A stretch of 54,427 nt of DNA, taken from an uncultured Lachnospiraceae bacterium. Its GTDB lineage: Bacteria; Bacillota; Clostridia; Lachnospirales; Lachnospiraceae. Below the pieces are notes generated by a model. It was given only the letters and a program-made list of their open reading frames with translations, was not told the DNA's origin and ran no database searches. Shown piece after piece: positions 14,785 to 22,958 of the stretch. The stretch covers positions 1 to 54,427 of the forward strand of contig CAJTXP010000026.1 of NCBI GenBank assembly GCA_910583615.1. The letters run 5' to 3'. Numbering within the stretch: position 1 is the stretch's first letter; each line of letters opens with the position of its first letter. A program made the position numbers and the translations under genes.

Positions 14785-15429
14785 CTATGCTCCCAGTATG
14801 CCCACGATCGCCTGGAATACCGCTTCCATATCCATCGTTCCGTCCACATCCTTCAGGATGCCCTTTTTGCTGTAAAAATCGATCAGCGGCTGTGTCTGCT
14901 CATGGTAGACGCCCAGGCGCTTCTGTACCGTCTCCGGTTTGTCATCGTCTCTTAAAATCAGCTCTGCCCCGCATGTATCGCAGATCCCCTCTTTTTTCGT
15001 AGGCGCGTATGCCAGATGATACGTAGCCCCGCATCCCACGCATGCCCTGCGGCCGCCCATGCGGTTCACGATATTCTCATCGGGGACTTCCACATTGATG
15101 GCATAATCCACGGATTCGCCCAGTGCGGACAGCGCCTTGTCCAGACTTTCCGCCTGAGGGATCGTCCTTGGAAATCCGTCCAGAATATAACCTTTTTTAC
15201 AGTCCTCCTGCTGAACCCGGTCCACCACCAGATCGCACACCAGCTCGTCCGGCACCAGCAGCCCCTGGTCCATATACGTCTTTGCCTTCTTTCCCAGCTC
15301 CGTCCCGTTCTTGATATTGGCCCGGAAGATATCCCCGGTAGAGATATGCGGAATCTGATACTTTTCAGCAATCTTCTTTGCCTGGGTTCCTTTTCCGGCA
15401 CCCGGCGCCCCTAACATAATAATCTTCAT
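14785..15429 (-). CDS. adk: Adenylate kinase
   Basis: This 214-residue long-form adenylate kinase interconverts ATP+AMP and 2 ADP. The P-loop is GAPGAGKGTQ (7-16), the AMP site is near STGDIFR and GFPRT, and the LID carries a four-Cys zinc site (C130, C133, C150, C153) as in Gram-positive enzymes. The start at 15429 has GGAG 9-10 bases upstream and conserved sequence at once (MKIIMLGAPGAG); an in-frame ATG at 15453 lacks both. It usually sits directly after secY, but here a terminator-like hairpin and a promoter lie between them. Confidence 0.99.
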   Translation of the reverse strand: MKIIMLGAPGAGKGTQAKKIAEKYQIPHISTGDIFRANIKNGTELGKKAKTYMDQGLLVPDELVCDLVVDRVQQEDCKKGYILDGFPRTIPQAESLDKALSALGESVDYAINVEVPDENIVNRMGGRRACVGCGATYHLAYAPTKKEGICDTCGAELILRDDDKPETVQKRLGVYHEQTQPLIDFYSKKGILKDVDGTMDMEAVFQAIVGILGA

Positions 15430-15454
15430 AATAGTCTTCTCCATATTTTCCAAA

Positions 15455-15483
15455 ATTATACAGTTTTTATGTAACGTTCTGAA
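15455..15483 (-). promoter_or_regulatory. Internal promoter before adk
   Basis: TTCAGA (plus 15478-15483), a 17-bp spacer and a perfect TATAAT (plus 15455-15460), immediately after the secY-adk hairpin. It would give adk-map-KOW-infA their own transcription start. Confidence 0.6.
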
Positions 15484-15485
15484 AA

Positions 15486-15526
15486 AGCCTGTACGAAACG
15501 ACCACGGGGGCGCTTCCGTACAGGCT
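15486..15526 (-). terminator. Terminator-like hairpin between secY and adk
   Basis: AGCCTGTACG (15486-15495) pairs perfectly with CGTACAGGCT (15517-15526). On the minus strand the stem is followed by TTTTTC. It should stop part or all of the S10-spc transcript after secY. Confidence 0.75.
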
Positions 15527-15543
15527 CTTCTTTCCGCACTGAT

Positions 15544-16860
15544 TTAATCGTTCAGGAATCCTTTATAGTAGCGTACCAGCATCTGGGATTCGATCTGCTT
15601 CAGCGTCTCCAGAACAACACCCACAATAATGATGATCGAGGTTCCCCCAAAAGATACGTTGGCTCCGAAGATACCGTTGAACACGATGGGGATCACACAT
15701 ACTATGATCAGTCCTACTGCTCCGATAAATACAATGTAATTTAAAATCTTGCTGAGATATTCCGTCGTTGGCTTGCCCGGCCGGATACCAGGGATAAATC
15801 CGCCCTGTCGCTTCATGTTATTGGCTATTTCAATCGGGTTAAAGGTAATGGATGTGTAGAAGTATGCAAAAAATACAACCAGCACAATATATACCAGAAG
15901 ACCGATGGAATAAACCGGCTGATGGGGATTACACCAGCTGGACTGGCTTAAACCGGTCAGGATCTTTCCGCCGATGCCCGTACCGCCCGTCTTGCCCAGC
16001 AAAGATGCGATTACGCCAGGGAAACTCATCAGGGAAGAAGCGAAAATGACTGGAATCACGCCCGCTGTGTTCACCTTCAGCGGAATGTTGGTGGACTGTC
16101 CACCTACCATCTTCCGTCCCTGCATCTTCTTGGCATACTGCACCGGAATCCGGCGCTCTCCGCCCTGAAGAACGATAACGAATATGACGGTCACCAGAAC
16201 GACTGCCAGAATAATCACCGCTGCCAGTACGCCGTTCAGAATTGTCTTCCCTTTTACAAACTGTGTATAAAGGTCAACAAAATCATCCGGGATCCTGGAC
16301 ACGATATTGATCAGAAGCACGATGGAGATTCCGTTTCCCACCCCGTGCTCCGTGATCTCCTCGCCGATCCACATAAGAAATGCGCTTCCGGCCGTCATGG
16401 CCGCCACCACCACGATCATATTGGGAACCGTAGCGGACTGAAGAAGTCCTCTTCCTCCAAATCCGATCGTCATGGCCGTCGCCTCAATGAGCGCCAGCAC
16501 CACCGTCAGATAACGGGAAAAGGTCTGGATCTTCTTCCTTCCATCTTCGCCTTCCTTCTGCATCTCCTCCAGCTTTGGAATCGCGATCGTCAGAAGCTGC
16601 ATGATGATGGAAGATGTGATGTAAGGCGTGATGCCCAGCGCGAAAAGCGACATGCTGGTAAAAGAACCTCCGGTGAACGCATCAAAAAAATTGAATGCGT
16701 CACCGGTCTGTGCCGCGAACCACTGAGCAAAATAATCTCTGTTCACTCCGGGGATCGGCATCTGAGAACCAAACCTTACGACCACGAGCATCAAAAATGT
16801 GAAGATCAGCTTTTTCCGAATATCTTCAATTTTAAATGCGTTTCGTAATGTCTTAAACAT
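15544..16860 (-). CDS. secY: Protein translocase subunit SecY
   Basis: This 438-residue protein is the central pore of the SecYEG translocon in the cytoplasmic membrane. Ten hydrophobic segments are recognisable. The family features include the N-terminal IRKKLIFTFLMLVVVRFGSQ, the plug-region SMSLFALGI, the cytosolic loop GGERRIPVQYAKKMQGR and the C-terminal MLVRYYKGFL. Its ATG overlaps the rplO stop (TGATG), so it is translationally coupled to L15. Partner secE lies at 53780-53980. A terminator-like hairpin follows it. Confidence 0.99.
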   Translation of the reverse strand: MFKTLRNAFKIEDIRKKLIFTFLMLVVVRFGSQMPIPGVNRDYFAQWFAAQTGDAFNFFDAFTGGSFTSMSLFALGITPYITSSIIMQLLTIAIPKLEEMQKEGEDGRKKIQTFSRYLTVVLALIEATAMTIGFGGRGLLQSATVPNMIVVVAAMTAGSAFLMWIGEEITEHGVGNGISIVLLINIVSRIPDDFVDLYTQFVKGKTILNGVLAAVIILAVVLVTVIFVIVLQGGERRIPVQYAKKMQGRKMVGGQSTNIPLKVNTAGVIPVIFASSLMSFPGVIASLLGKTGGTGIGGKILTGLSQSSWCNPHQPVYSIGLLVYIVLVVFFAYFYTSITFNPIEIANNMKRQGGFIPGIRPGKPTTEYLSKILNYIVFIGAVGLIIVCVIPIVFNGIFGANVSFGGTSIIIIVGVVLETLKQIESQMLVRYYKGFLND

Positions 16861-17300
16861 CAGATCACCTCGGCTTTTCCACCAAGAGCTTCAATTTTGG
16901 CAGCCGCACCCGCTGAGAATGCGTTTGCCTGAACTGTAAGTTTCTTAGTTAATTCTCCATTTCCAAGAATCTTCACTCCGTCTCTCGGATTCTTTACGAT
17001 TCCTTCCGCGATCAGAGTCTCAACAGAAACTACACTGTCATTGTCAAATCTCTCGAGCACGCTCACATTGATACCAACGATTTCTTTGGTATTGCGGTTT
17101 GTGAAGCCTCTCTTCGGGATTCTTCTGTATAATGGCATCTGGCCGCCTTCAAAGCCCGGTCTGGTCGCTCCGGAGCGGGCTTTCTGACCTTTGTGGCCCT
17201 TGCCGGCTGTCTTACCGTTACCTGAACCGTGTCCACGGCCTCTTCTGAAGTTATCGCTCTTTTTTGAGCCTTCTGCATAGGTTAAATTCGATAAATCCAT
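16860..17300 (-). CDS. rplO: Large ribosomal subunit protein L15
   Basis: This 146-residue L15 is a late-assembly 50S protein with a long basic N-terminal extension. The extension is clear (GRGHGSGNGKTAGKGHKGQK, ARSG), followed by the globular domain with GGQMPLYRRIPKRGF. It has the usual length. It is preceded by rpmD (26 bases) and its TGA overlaps the secY ATG, the standard coupling in spc operons. Confidence 0.99.
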   Translation of the reverse strand: MDLSNLTYAEGSKKSDNFRRGRGHGSGNGKTAGKGHKGQKARSGATRPGFEGGQMPLYRRIPKRGFTNRNTKEIVGINVSVLERFDNDSVVSVETLIAEGIVKNPRDGVKILGNGELTKKLTVQANAFSAGAAAKIEALGGKAEVI

Positions 17301-17326
17301 TGTGGCACCTCCTTAACTGTAAAATA

Positions 17327-17509
17327 TTAGATTTCTTCCACCTTTACCAGGTGTCTTACATGCCAGATCATGCCACGGACCGCTTCATTGTCCGGCATCT
17401 CTACGGTCTTGTTCAGTTTCCTGAGACCAAGGGCTTCTACGGTTGCTTTCTGCTTTGGAACCGCTCCGATCGGAGATTTTACTAATGTGATCTTTAACTT
17501 CTCTGCCAT
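17327..17509 (-). CDS. rpmD: Large ribosomal subunit protein L30
   Basis: This 60-residue L30 is a small 50S protein contacting 23S rRNA domain II/V. The sequence LKITLVKSPIGAVPKQKATV and MPDNEAVRGMIWHVRHLVKV is typical. The start is set at the second ATG (17509) because the ribosome-binding site AGGAG lies 7 bases before it but only 1 base before the ATG at 17515. It lies between rpsE and rplO in the spc order. Confidence 0.98.
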   Translation of the reverse strand: MAEKLKITLVKSPIGAVPKQKATVEALGLRKLNKTVEMPDNEAVRGMIWHVRHLVKVEEI

Positions 17510-17524
17510 GTTCATTCTCCTTTC

Positions 17525-18034
17525 TTACGCCATGATTTCGTCTACAGATTTCCCGCGCTTTTTCGCGACTTCTTCCGGAGAAGTCACTCCCTTCAGTCCT
17601 GCGATGGTTGCCAGCACAACGTTCTGCTTGTTGTTGGAACCAAGGGACTTGGTACGGATATTCTTCACGCCTGCCAGCTCCACAACGGCACGCGCCGGAC
17701 CGCCCGCGATGATACCGGTACCTTCCGGGGATCTCTTCAGCAGTACGGAAGAGCTTCCGAATTTGCCTGTATTGTCATGGGGAATACTGCTGTTCTCATC
17801 CAGTGCAACAGTTACCAGTTTCTTCACAGCGTCTTCTTTTCCCTTGCGGATTGCTTCCGGAATTTCAGTGGCTTTTCCAAGACCAGCGCCTACGTGACCA
17901 TTGCCGTCACCTACGACTACCAGAGCTGTGAAACGCATGCTGCGGCCGCCTTTGACGGTCTTGCTTACACGCTTAATTGACACTACTTTTTCAGTTAATT
18001 CAAACTGACTTGCATCAATAATCTCATGTCTCAT
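17525..18034 (-). CDS. rpsE: Small ribosomal subunit protein S5
   Basis: This 169-residue S5 has a double-stranded RNA-binding-like N-terminal domain and a C-terminal S5 fold. It is part of the mRNA entry channel helicase and the decoding fidelity centre. Motifs include VSIKRVSKTVKGGRSMRFTA, GDGNGHVGAGLGKA, and GGPARAVVELAGVKN. The spectinomycin-loop region (VVSIKRVSKTVKGGRSMRF) shows no deletion. Standard spc position between rplR and rpmD. Confidence 0.99.
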   Translation of the reverse strand: MRHEIIDASQFELTEKVVSIKRVSKTVKGGRSMRFTALVVVGDGNGHVGAGLGKATEIPEAIRKGKEDAVKKLVTVALDENSSIPHDNTGKFGSSSVLLKRSPEGTGIIAGGPARAVVELAGVKNIRTKSLGSNNKQNVVLATIAGLKGVTSPEEVAKKRGKSVDEIMA

Positions 18035-18051
18035 GTCTTTTTCCTCCTCCT

Positions 18052-18420
18052 CTAAAATTCCAGTCCAGCCTCGCGGGCTGCTTCTGCCAGCGCTGCGATC
18101 TTACCCTGATAGATGAAACCGCCGCGGTCAAATACGACCACCTTGATGCCCTTTTCCAGCGCTCTCTCGGCGATCACTTTTCCAAGGTATGCTGCCGCAT
18201 CCACGTTATTGGTCTTCTCAAGCTCTGCTTTTACTTCCTTCTGTACGGTAGAAGCGGATACCAGAGTGTTTCCCACGGTGTCGTCGATAATCTGAGCATA
18301 CATATGATTATTGCTTCTGAACACTGCCAGACGCGGCCTGTCTGCTGTACCGCTGATGTGATGACGCAATCTGTAGTGTTTCTTGGCGCGTACTTCGCTT
18401 CTTGATTTCTTACTGACCAT
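18052..18420 (-). CDS. rplR: Large ribosomal subunit protein L18
   Basis: This 122-residue L18 binds 5S rRNA together with L5 and L25 in the central protuberance. It shows the basic N-terminus KKSRSEVRAKKHYRLRHHIS, then GTADRPRLAVFRSNNHMYAQ and the C-terminal FDRGGFIYQGKIAALAEAAR. It starts 17 bases after rplF in the standard order. Confidence 0.99.
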   Translation of the reverse strand: MVSKKSRSEVRAKKHYRLRHHISGTADRPRLAVFRSNNHMYAQIIDDTVGNTLVSASTVQKEVKAELEKTNNVDAAAYLGKVIAERALEKGIKVVVFDRGGFIYQGKIAALAEAAREAGLEF

Positions 18421-18437
18421 CTTTACACTCTCCTTAC

Positions 18438-18977
18438 TTATTTCTTACCAGTCTTACCGACTTTACGTCTGATCACTTCGGTCTCATACTTGATACCCTT
18501 GCCCTTATACGGCTCCGGCCTTCTCTTGTCACGAATCTCAGCCGCGTACTGTCCGACTTTCTCTTTGTCGATGCCTTTCACGGTAATCTTGTTGCCTTCC
18601 ACAACTGCCTCGACGCCTTCCGGATCCTCCATCTCAACCGGATGGGAGTATCCAAGGTTCAGGGTCAGCTTCTTGCCGGATTTGGAGCAGCGGTAACCAA
18701 CGCCGTTTACCTCCAGAACCTTTGTGAAGCCGGTGTGAACGCCGGTTACCATGTTGGAGATCAGGGTCCTTGTCAGACCGTGTAAAGATTTCATCTTCTT
18801 CAAATCATTGGGTCTTGTCACAACCACATGGCCATCTTCTACTTTGATCGCCACCTCTGTGGGAAGCACTCTCTCCAGTGTTCCTTTCGGGCCTTTTACG
18901 GTCACTTTATTTCCCTCAGCAACTGTCACGGTTACACCTTCCGGGATAGCTACCGGTAATCTTCCGATACGGGACAT
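18438..18977 (-). CDS. rplF: Large ribosomal subunit protein L6
   Basis: This 179-residue L6 has two homologous RNA-binding folds and sits at the GTPase-associated region near the sarcin-ricin loop. It begins MSRIGRLPVAIPEGV and contains the signature GKGIKYETEVIRRKVGKTGK near the end (PEPYKGKGIKYE). Length is normal. The 74-base gap before it carries a perfect stem-loop (19008-19029). Confidence 0.99.
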   Translation of the reverse strand: MSRIGRLPVAIPEGVTVTVAEGNKVTVKGPKGTLERVLPTEVAIKVEDGHVVVTRPNDLKKMKSLHGLTRTLISNMVTGVHTGFTKVLEVNGVGYRCSKSGKKLTLNLGYSHPVEMEDPEGVEAVVEGNKITVKGIDKEKVGQYAAEIRDKRRPEPYKGKGIKYETEVIRRKVGKTGKK

Positions 18978-19007
18978 AGTCTAAAATCCTCCTTACTTAG
19001 ATTTTCG

Positions 19008-19029
19008 GAAGGGACGTCTGCGTCCCTTC
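19008..19029 (-). other. Perfect stem-loop between rpsH and rplF
   Basis: GAAGGGACG and CGTCCCTTC form a perfect 9-bp stem with a 4-base loop. No U-tract follows on the minus strand, so this is more likely an RNA-processing or stability element than a terminator. In E. coli the S8 feedback site lies elsewhere (at rplE), so an S8 role here is only a guess. Confidence 0.55.
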
Positions 19030-19051
19030 TGTTTTCAGCACTCTGGAAAAA

Positions 19052-19453
19052 TTACCAGACGAATGCCAGCACCTCTCCGCCTACATTCAGTTCTCTTGCC
19101 TTCTTGTCAGTCATCACGCCCTTGTTGGTGGACACAATGGCAATGCCGAGTCCATTAAGCACCTTCGGCATATCCTCCTTGCCTGCGTATACGCGCAGTC
19201 CGGGCTTGGAGATTCTCTTGATGCCTGCGATGATTCTGTCGTTTTTATCTTTTCCATATTTTAAAGTGATACGGATATCCTTGAAGTTTCCGTTATCTAC
19301 CAGATCATATTTCGCAACATAGCCTTCGTCAACCAGGATGTCCGCGATCGCCAGCTTCATCTTTGACGCCGGGATATTCACGGTATCATGCTTTGCAGTA
19401 TTTGCATTGCGGATTCTTGTGAGCATATCTGCAATCGGATCGTTCGTTGTCAT
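19052..19453 (-). CDS. rpsH: Small ribosomal subunit protein S8
   Basis: This 133-residue S8 binds helix 21 of 16S rRNA early in assembly and is the spc-operon autoregulator in E. coli. It begins MTTNDPIADMLTRIRNANTA and ends with the signature GVMTDKKARELNVGGEVLAF. Standard order after rpsN. Confidence 0.99.
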   Translation of the reverse strand: MTTNDPIADMLTRIRNANTAKHDTVNIPASKMKLAIADILVDEGYVAKYDLVDNGNFKDIRITLKYGKDKNDRIIAGIKRISKPGLRVYAGKEDMPKVLNGLGIAIVSTNKGVMTDKKARELNVGGEVLAFVW

Positions 19454-19477
19454 AGCAAATGCCTCCTCTCTCTCTAT

Positions 19478-19663
19478 TTACCAGCTTGCTTTCTTCACAC
19501 CCGGGATCTGACCTGCATATGCCAGCTCACGGAAGCAAATTCTGCAGATTCCGTATTTTCTCAGGTAAGCATGTGGACGACCACAGATTCTGCAGCGGCT
19601 GTATTCTCTGGTGGAGAATTTCTGTCTGCGCTGCTGTTTGATTTTCATTGATGTCTTAGCCAT
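19478..19663 (-). CDS. rpsN: Small ribosomal subunit protein S14, zinc-binding (type Z)
   Basis: This 61-residue S14 of the 30S head is the short zinc-ribbon form (rpsZ type). Zinc ligands are C24, C27, C40 and C43 (CRICGRPHAYLRKYGICRIC). Cells with this C+ form need zinc for the protein; a zinc-free paralogue would be elsewhere if present. It lies 11 bases after rplE. Confidence 0.99.
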   Translation of the reverse strand: MAKTSMKIKQQRRQKFSTREYSRCRICGRPHAYLRKYGICRICFRELAYAGQIPGVKKASW

Positions 19664-19674
19664 GAAATTCCCTC

Positions 19675-20214
19675 CTATTTCGCAAATGGCATGTTGAATA
19701 AGCTTAACAGATAACGTGCTTCCTCGTCTGTTTTGGCAGTGGTAACGAAGATGATGTCCATACCTCTTACCTTGTCTACCTTGTCATATTCAATCTCCGG
19801 GAAAATCAACTGTTCCTTGATACCAAGCGCATAGTTTCCTCTGCCGTCAAACGCGTTGGGATTCACGCCGCGGAAGTCACGCACGCGGGGCAGCGCCAGA
19901 TTCACCAGACGGTCAACGAACTCATACATCTTCTCGCCGCGCAGGGTCACCTTGCATCCAATCGCCATGCCCTCACGGATCTTGAAGTTTGCAACAGAGT
20001 TCTTCGCCTTTGTCACAACCGCTTTCTGTCCGGCGATCGTCTCCAGATCCTTCACTGCAGAATCCAGAATCTTGGCATTCTCTTTTGCCTCGCCGACACC
20101 CATGTTGATGACCACTTTGTTCAGCTTCGGCACTTCCAATGCGTTTTTATATCCAAATTTCTTCATCATGGCTTCCATGATCTCGTTTTTATACTGTTCA
20201 CTGAGTCTACTCAA
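19675..20214 (-). CDS. rplE: Large ribosomal subunit protein L5
   Basis: This 179-residue L5 binds 5S rRNA and contacts the P-site tRNA through the central protuberance. It carries NKVVINMGVGEAKENAKIL, the 5S-binding loop near RVRDFRGVNPNAFDGRGNY and the C-terminal GMDIIFVTTAKTDEEA. The start appears to be a TTG at 20214 (reading SRLSEQYKNEIM), with GGAGGG 9 bases upstream; no ATG fits better. Such a rare start could lower its initiation rate. Confidence 0.98.
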   Translation of the reverse strand: MSRLSEQYKNEIMEAMMKKFGYKNALEVPKLNKVVINMGVGEAKENAKILDSAVKDLETIAGQKAVVTKAKNSVANFKIREGMAIGCKVTLRGEKMYEFVDRLVNLALPRVRDFRGVNPNAFDGRGNYALGIKEQLIFPEIEYDKVDKVRGMDIIFVTTAKTDEEARYLLSLFNMPFAK

Positions 20215-20240
20215 CTTCTTACGCCCTCCTCTCTTCCAGA

Positions 20241-20552
20241 TTAATCGATCACTTTGCCGGTTGCCTTTGCAACACGGACCTTCTTGTCTCCATCCATCTG
20301 ATAACCGATTCTGGAAACCTTTCCGTCACTGACATACATGACGTTGGAAGCGTTGATCGGGCCTTCCTGGTGGATGATTCCGCCCTGCTGATTCGCCATG
20401 GACGGTTTTGTATGCTTCGTAATCATATTCACGCCTTCCACAAGAACGGTATTCTTCTTGCGGTTCACTGCGATCACCTTGCCTTCGATGCCTTTGTCAG
20501 TACCGGCAATGACTCTCACGGTGTCGCCTTTTTTGATCTTCATTGTAGACAT
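20241..20552 (-). CDS. rplX: Large ribosomal subunit protein L24
   Basis: This 103-residue L24 is one of the two initiators of 50S assembly and lies near the exit tunnel. The KOW motif KKGDTVRVIAGTDKGIEGKV is at the N-terminus, followed by VEGVNMITKHTKPS. The ATG at 20552 (MSTMKIKKG) is kept because AGGAGG lies 9 bases before it; the internal Met at 20543 is less well placed. Confidence 0.99.
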   Translation of the reverse strand: MSTMKIKKGDTVRVIAGTDKGIEGKVIAVNRKKNTVLVEGVNMITKHTKPSMANQQGGIIHQEGPINASNVMYVSDGKVSRIGYQMDGDKKVRVAKATGKVID

Positions 20553-20565
20553 ATTCCGATACCTC

Positions 20566-20934
20566 CTATAATACTTCCGGAGCCAGGGATACGATCTTCA
20601 TGAACTGTTTCTCACGAAGCTCTCTCGCTACCGGTCCAAAGATACGGGTTCCTCTCGGGTTCTTATCCTCCTTGATGATCACGGCTGCGTTCTCATCGAA
20701 ACGGATATAGGAACCGTCTTTACGGCGCGCGCCTTTTACCGTACGCACGACAACTGCTTTTACTACATCGCCTTTTTTAACAACACCGCCTGGCGTTGCA
20801 TCTTTAACGGTGGCAACGATGATATCACCGATGTTTGCATATCTTCTGGTAGAGCCGCCCATCACGCGGATGCAGAGTAATTCTTTCGCACCGGTGTTAT
20901 CAGCAACTCTGAGCCTGCTTTCCTGCTGTACCAT
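20566..20934 (-). CDS. rplN: Large ribosomal subunit protein L14
   Basis: This 122-residue L14 is at the subunit interface (bridge B8) and is the docking site for the ribosome silencing factor RsfS. It begins MVQQESRLRVADNTGAKELL, with the signature GDVVKAVVVRTVKGARRKDG and C-terminal FGPVARELREKQFMKIVSLA. Canonical length and position. Confidence 0.99.
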   Translation of the reverse strand: MVQQESRLRVADNTGAKELLCIRVMGGSTRRYANIGDIIVATVKDATPGGVVKKGDVVKAVVVRTVKGARRKDGSYIRFDENAAVIIKEDKNPRGTRIFGPVARELREKQFMKIVSLAPEVL

Positions 20935-20946
20935 TCTTGCATCCTC

Positions 20947-21201
20947 CTATTTGGCTTTTTCAATAATGCTGACCAGTCTCCATCTCTTGTCCTTGGACAG
21001 CGGTCTGGTCTCCATGACTTTTACGGTGTCACCGATCCCGCACTCGTTGTTCTCATCGTGTGCTTTTAATTTATAAGTCTTCTTAACAATCTTTCCGTAG
21101 AGCGGATGCTTTACATGATTTTCTACAGCAACCACGATTGTCTTATCCATCTTATCGCTGACAACCTTGCCAACGCGGGTCTTTCTCAGATTTCTTTCCA
21201 C
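20947..21201 (-). CDS. rpsQ: Small ribosomal subunit protein S17
   Basis: This 84-residue OB-fold protein is a primary 16S rRNA binder. The family signature is RKTRVGKVVSDKMDKTIVVA and the KYKAHDE-like KAHDENNECGIGDTV. The start is GTG at 21201 (ERNLRKTRVG follows), with AAAGGAG 10 bases upstream. It lies 12 bases before rplN and about 40 after rpmC. Confidence 0.98.
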   Translation of the reverse strand: MERNLRKTRVGKVVSDKMDKTIVVAVENHVKHPLYGKIVKKTYKLKAHDENNECGIGDTVKVMETRPLSKDKRWRLVSIIEKAK

Positions 21202-21240
21202 GATTCTTTGTCTCCTTTCTCAAACTGATGTCTCAGAATC

Positions 21241-21441
21241 TTATGCGTTCTTTTCAGCCATAACAGTCTGAATCCGGGCGATGTTCCTGCGAACCTCTTT
21301 GATTCTTGCAGTGTTATCCAGCTGGTTGGTCGCGTTCTGGAATCTCAGGTTGAAAAGTTCCTTCTTCGCAGCTACTAATTCGGTATTTAATTCAGAAGCT
21401 GATTTTGCCTTTAAATCTTCTACATACTTATTCATTTTCAC
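21241..21441 (-). CDS. rpmC: Large ribosomal subunit protein L29
   Basis: This 66-residue helical-hairpin protein borders the exit tunnel near the trigger-factor and SRP docking site. The sequence NKYVEDLKAKSASELNTEL, KELFNLRFQNATNQLDNT and RIKEVRRNIARIQTV is diagnostic. The start is ambiguous: GTG at 21450, GTG at 21441 and ATG at 21435 are all in frame. The GTG at 21441 is preferred because AAGGCGG lies 8 bases upstream and it gives the usual MK-x-NKYVEDL opening. The start overlaps the 3' end of rplP. Confidence 0.93.
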   Translation of the reverse strand: MKMNKYVEDLKAKSASELNTELVAAKKELFNLRFQNATNQLDNTARIKEVRRNIARIQTVMAEKNA

Positions 21442-21868
21442 TGTTATCACCGCCTTCTAAGTCTGCACGGGAGACGACTTTGCATTTGCAGGGTAACTTG
21501 TGGGTAGCCAGACGCAGCGCCTCTCTTGCAATCTCCTCCGATACGCCGGAGATCTCGAACATCACGCGTCCCGGTTTCACAACTGCCACCCAGTATTCCA
21601 GCGTTCCTTTACCGGAACCCATACGAGTCTCAGCCGGTTTGTTGGTTACAGGTTTGTCCGGGAAAATCTTGATCCAGACTTTACCGCCACGCTTGATATA
21701 ACGGGTCATGGCAATACGGGCTGCCTCGATCTGGTTGGACTTGATCCAGCAGGGCTCCATAGCGACAATACCGTACTCACCATTGGTGATCTTATTACCT
21801 CTTAACGCCTTGCCCGCCATGGAACCACGGAACTGTTTGCGGCGTTTTACTCTCTTTGGCATTAACAT
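21428..21868 (-). CDS. rplP: Large ribosomal subunit protein L16
   Basis: This 146-residue L16 is at the A-site side of the peptidyl transferase centre. It has PKRVKRRKQFRGSMAGKALR, the signature IAMTRYIKRGGKVWIKIFPD and RMGSGKGTLEYWVAVVKPGR. The ATG at 21868 overlaps the rpsC stop (TAATG), so translation is coupled. The C-terminus overlaps rpmC. Standard S10 order. Confidence 0.99.
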   Translation of the reverse strand: MLMPKRVKRRKQFRGSMAGKALRGNKITNGEYGIVAMEPCWIKSNQIEAARIAMTRYIKRGGKVWIKIFPDKPVTNKPAETRMGSGKGTLEYWVAVVKPGRVMFEISGVSEEIAREALRLATHKLPCKCKVVSRADLEGGDNSENE

Positions 21869-22524
21869 TATTTATCGCTCCCTTCCTTTGCTGCCTTTGT
21901 TGGAAGAATCTCGCCCTTGTAGACCCATACCTTAACGCCGATCTTGCCGTAGGTGGTGTCTGCCTCAGCGAACCCATAGTCAATATCTGCTCTTAAAGTG
22001 TGCAGCGGGATCGTGCCGTCCGAATAAGTCTCGGTACGCGCCATATCCGCTCCGCCAAGACGTCCGGAACAGGATGCCTTGATTCCCTTTGCACCGGATT
22101 TCATCGCTCTGCCCATGCAGGATTTCATGGCGCGGCGGAAAGAGATACGGTTCTCCAACTGCTGCGCAATATTCTCTGCAACCAGCTGCGCTTCCCGGTC
22201 TGCTCTCTTGATCTCCTTGATGTCAACAACCACTTTCTTTGTTGTCATCTTCTGAAGCTCTTTTCTTACCTTCTCAATCTCAACGCCGCCCTTACCGATG
22301 ATCATACCCGGCTTTGCAGCGGAGATGATGATCTTCACGCGGTCCGAAGTTCTCTCGATCTCAATCTTGGATACTCCGGCATTATATAATTTTTTCTTCA
22401 GGAACTTTCTGAGCTGATAATCTTCCACCAGGCAGTCTGCGAAATCAGCTTCCGCGTACCATTTAGAATCCCAATCCTTGATTACACCGACCCTGAGGCC
22501 GTGCGGGTTTACTTTCTGTCCCAT
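21868..22524 (-). CDS. rpsC: Small ribosomal subunit protein S3
   Basis: This 218-residue S3 is in the 30S head and forms part of the mRNA helicase at the entry channel. It begins MGQKVNPHGLRVGVIKDWDS. The type II KH domain includes IGKGGVEIEKVRKEL, and the C-terminal domain has MARTETYSDGTIPLHTLRAD. Length is normal. Starts 11 bases after rplV. Confidence 0.99.
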   Translation of the reverse strand: MGQKVNPHGLRVGVIKDWDSKWYAEADFADCLVEDYQLRKFLKKKLYNAGVSKIEIERTSDRVKIIISAAKPGMIIGKGGVEIEKVRKELQKMTTKKVVVDIKEIKRADREAQLVAENIAQQLENRISFRRAMKSCMGRAMKSGAKGIKASCSGRLGGADMARTETYSDGTIPLHTLRADIDYGFAEADTTYGKIGVKVWVYKGEILPTKAAKEGSDK

Positions 22525-22535
22525 GATTGCCCTCC

Positions 22536-22925
22536 TTATTTCTTCTCGTCAAGCACGATTGTGATGTGGCTCATCCTCTTCTCGATGCGATAAGCGCGGC
22601 CCTGTGCTCTTGGTCTGATCCTCTTCATGGTCGGTCCTTTGTTCGCATAACACTCTGCAACATAAAGATTGTCAGCACTCATTCCATTGTTGTTCTCCGC
22701 ATTTGCAATAGCGGATTTTAATAATTTCTCTATGAGCGTGGATGCATATCTCGGATTGTAAGCAACAATTCCGAGTGCAGTCTGCACGTCTTTACCTCTG
22801 ATGGCGTCTAATACGAAACAGGCCTTCTGGACAGAGACACGTGCATAGGATAACTTTGCAGACGGCCTTGTGTCCTTCTGGGCATTTCTCTCTCTTTTGA
22901 TCTGACTTCTGGATCCCTTTGCCAT
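22536..22925 (-). CDS. rplV: Large ribosomal subunit protein L22
   Basis: This 129-residue L22 lines the exit tunnel constriction with its beta-hairpin. Signature elements are ALGIVAYNPRYASTLIEKLL, AENNNGMSADNLYVAECYAN and the hairpin GPTMKRIRPRAQGRAYRI. The hairpin, where macrolide-resistance changes occur, is intact. GGAGGT precedes the ATG. Confidence 0.99.
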   Translation of the reverse strand: MAKGSRSQIKRERNAQKDTRPSAKLSYARVSVQKACFVLDAIRGKDVQTALGIVAYNPRYASTLIEKLLKSAIANAENNNGMSADNLYVAECYANKGPTMKRIRPRAQGRAYRIEKRMSHITIVLDEKK

Positions 22926-22958
22926 TAGATGAAACCTCCTTCCAAAAATTGACTATAA

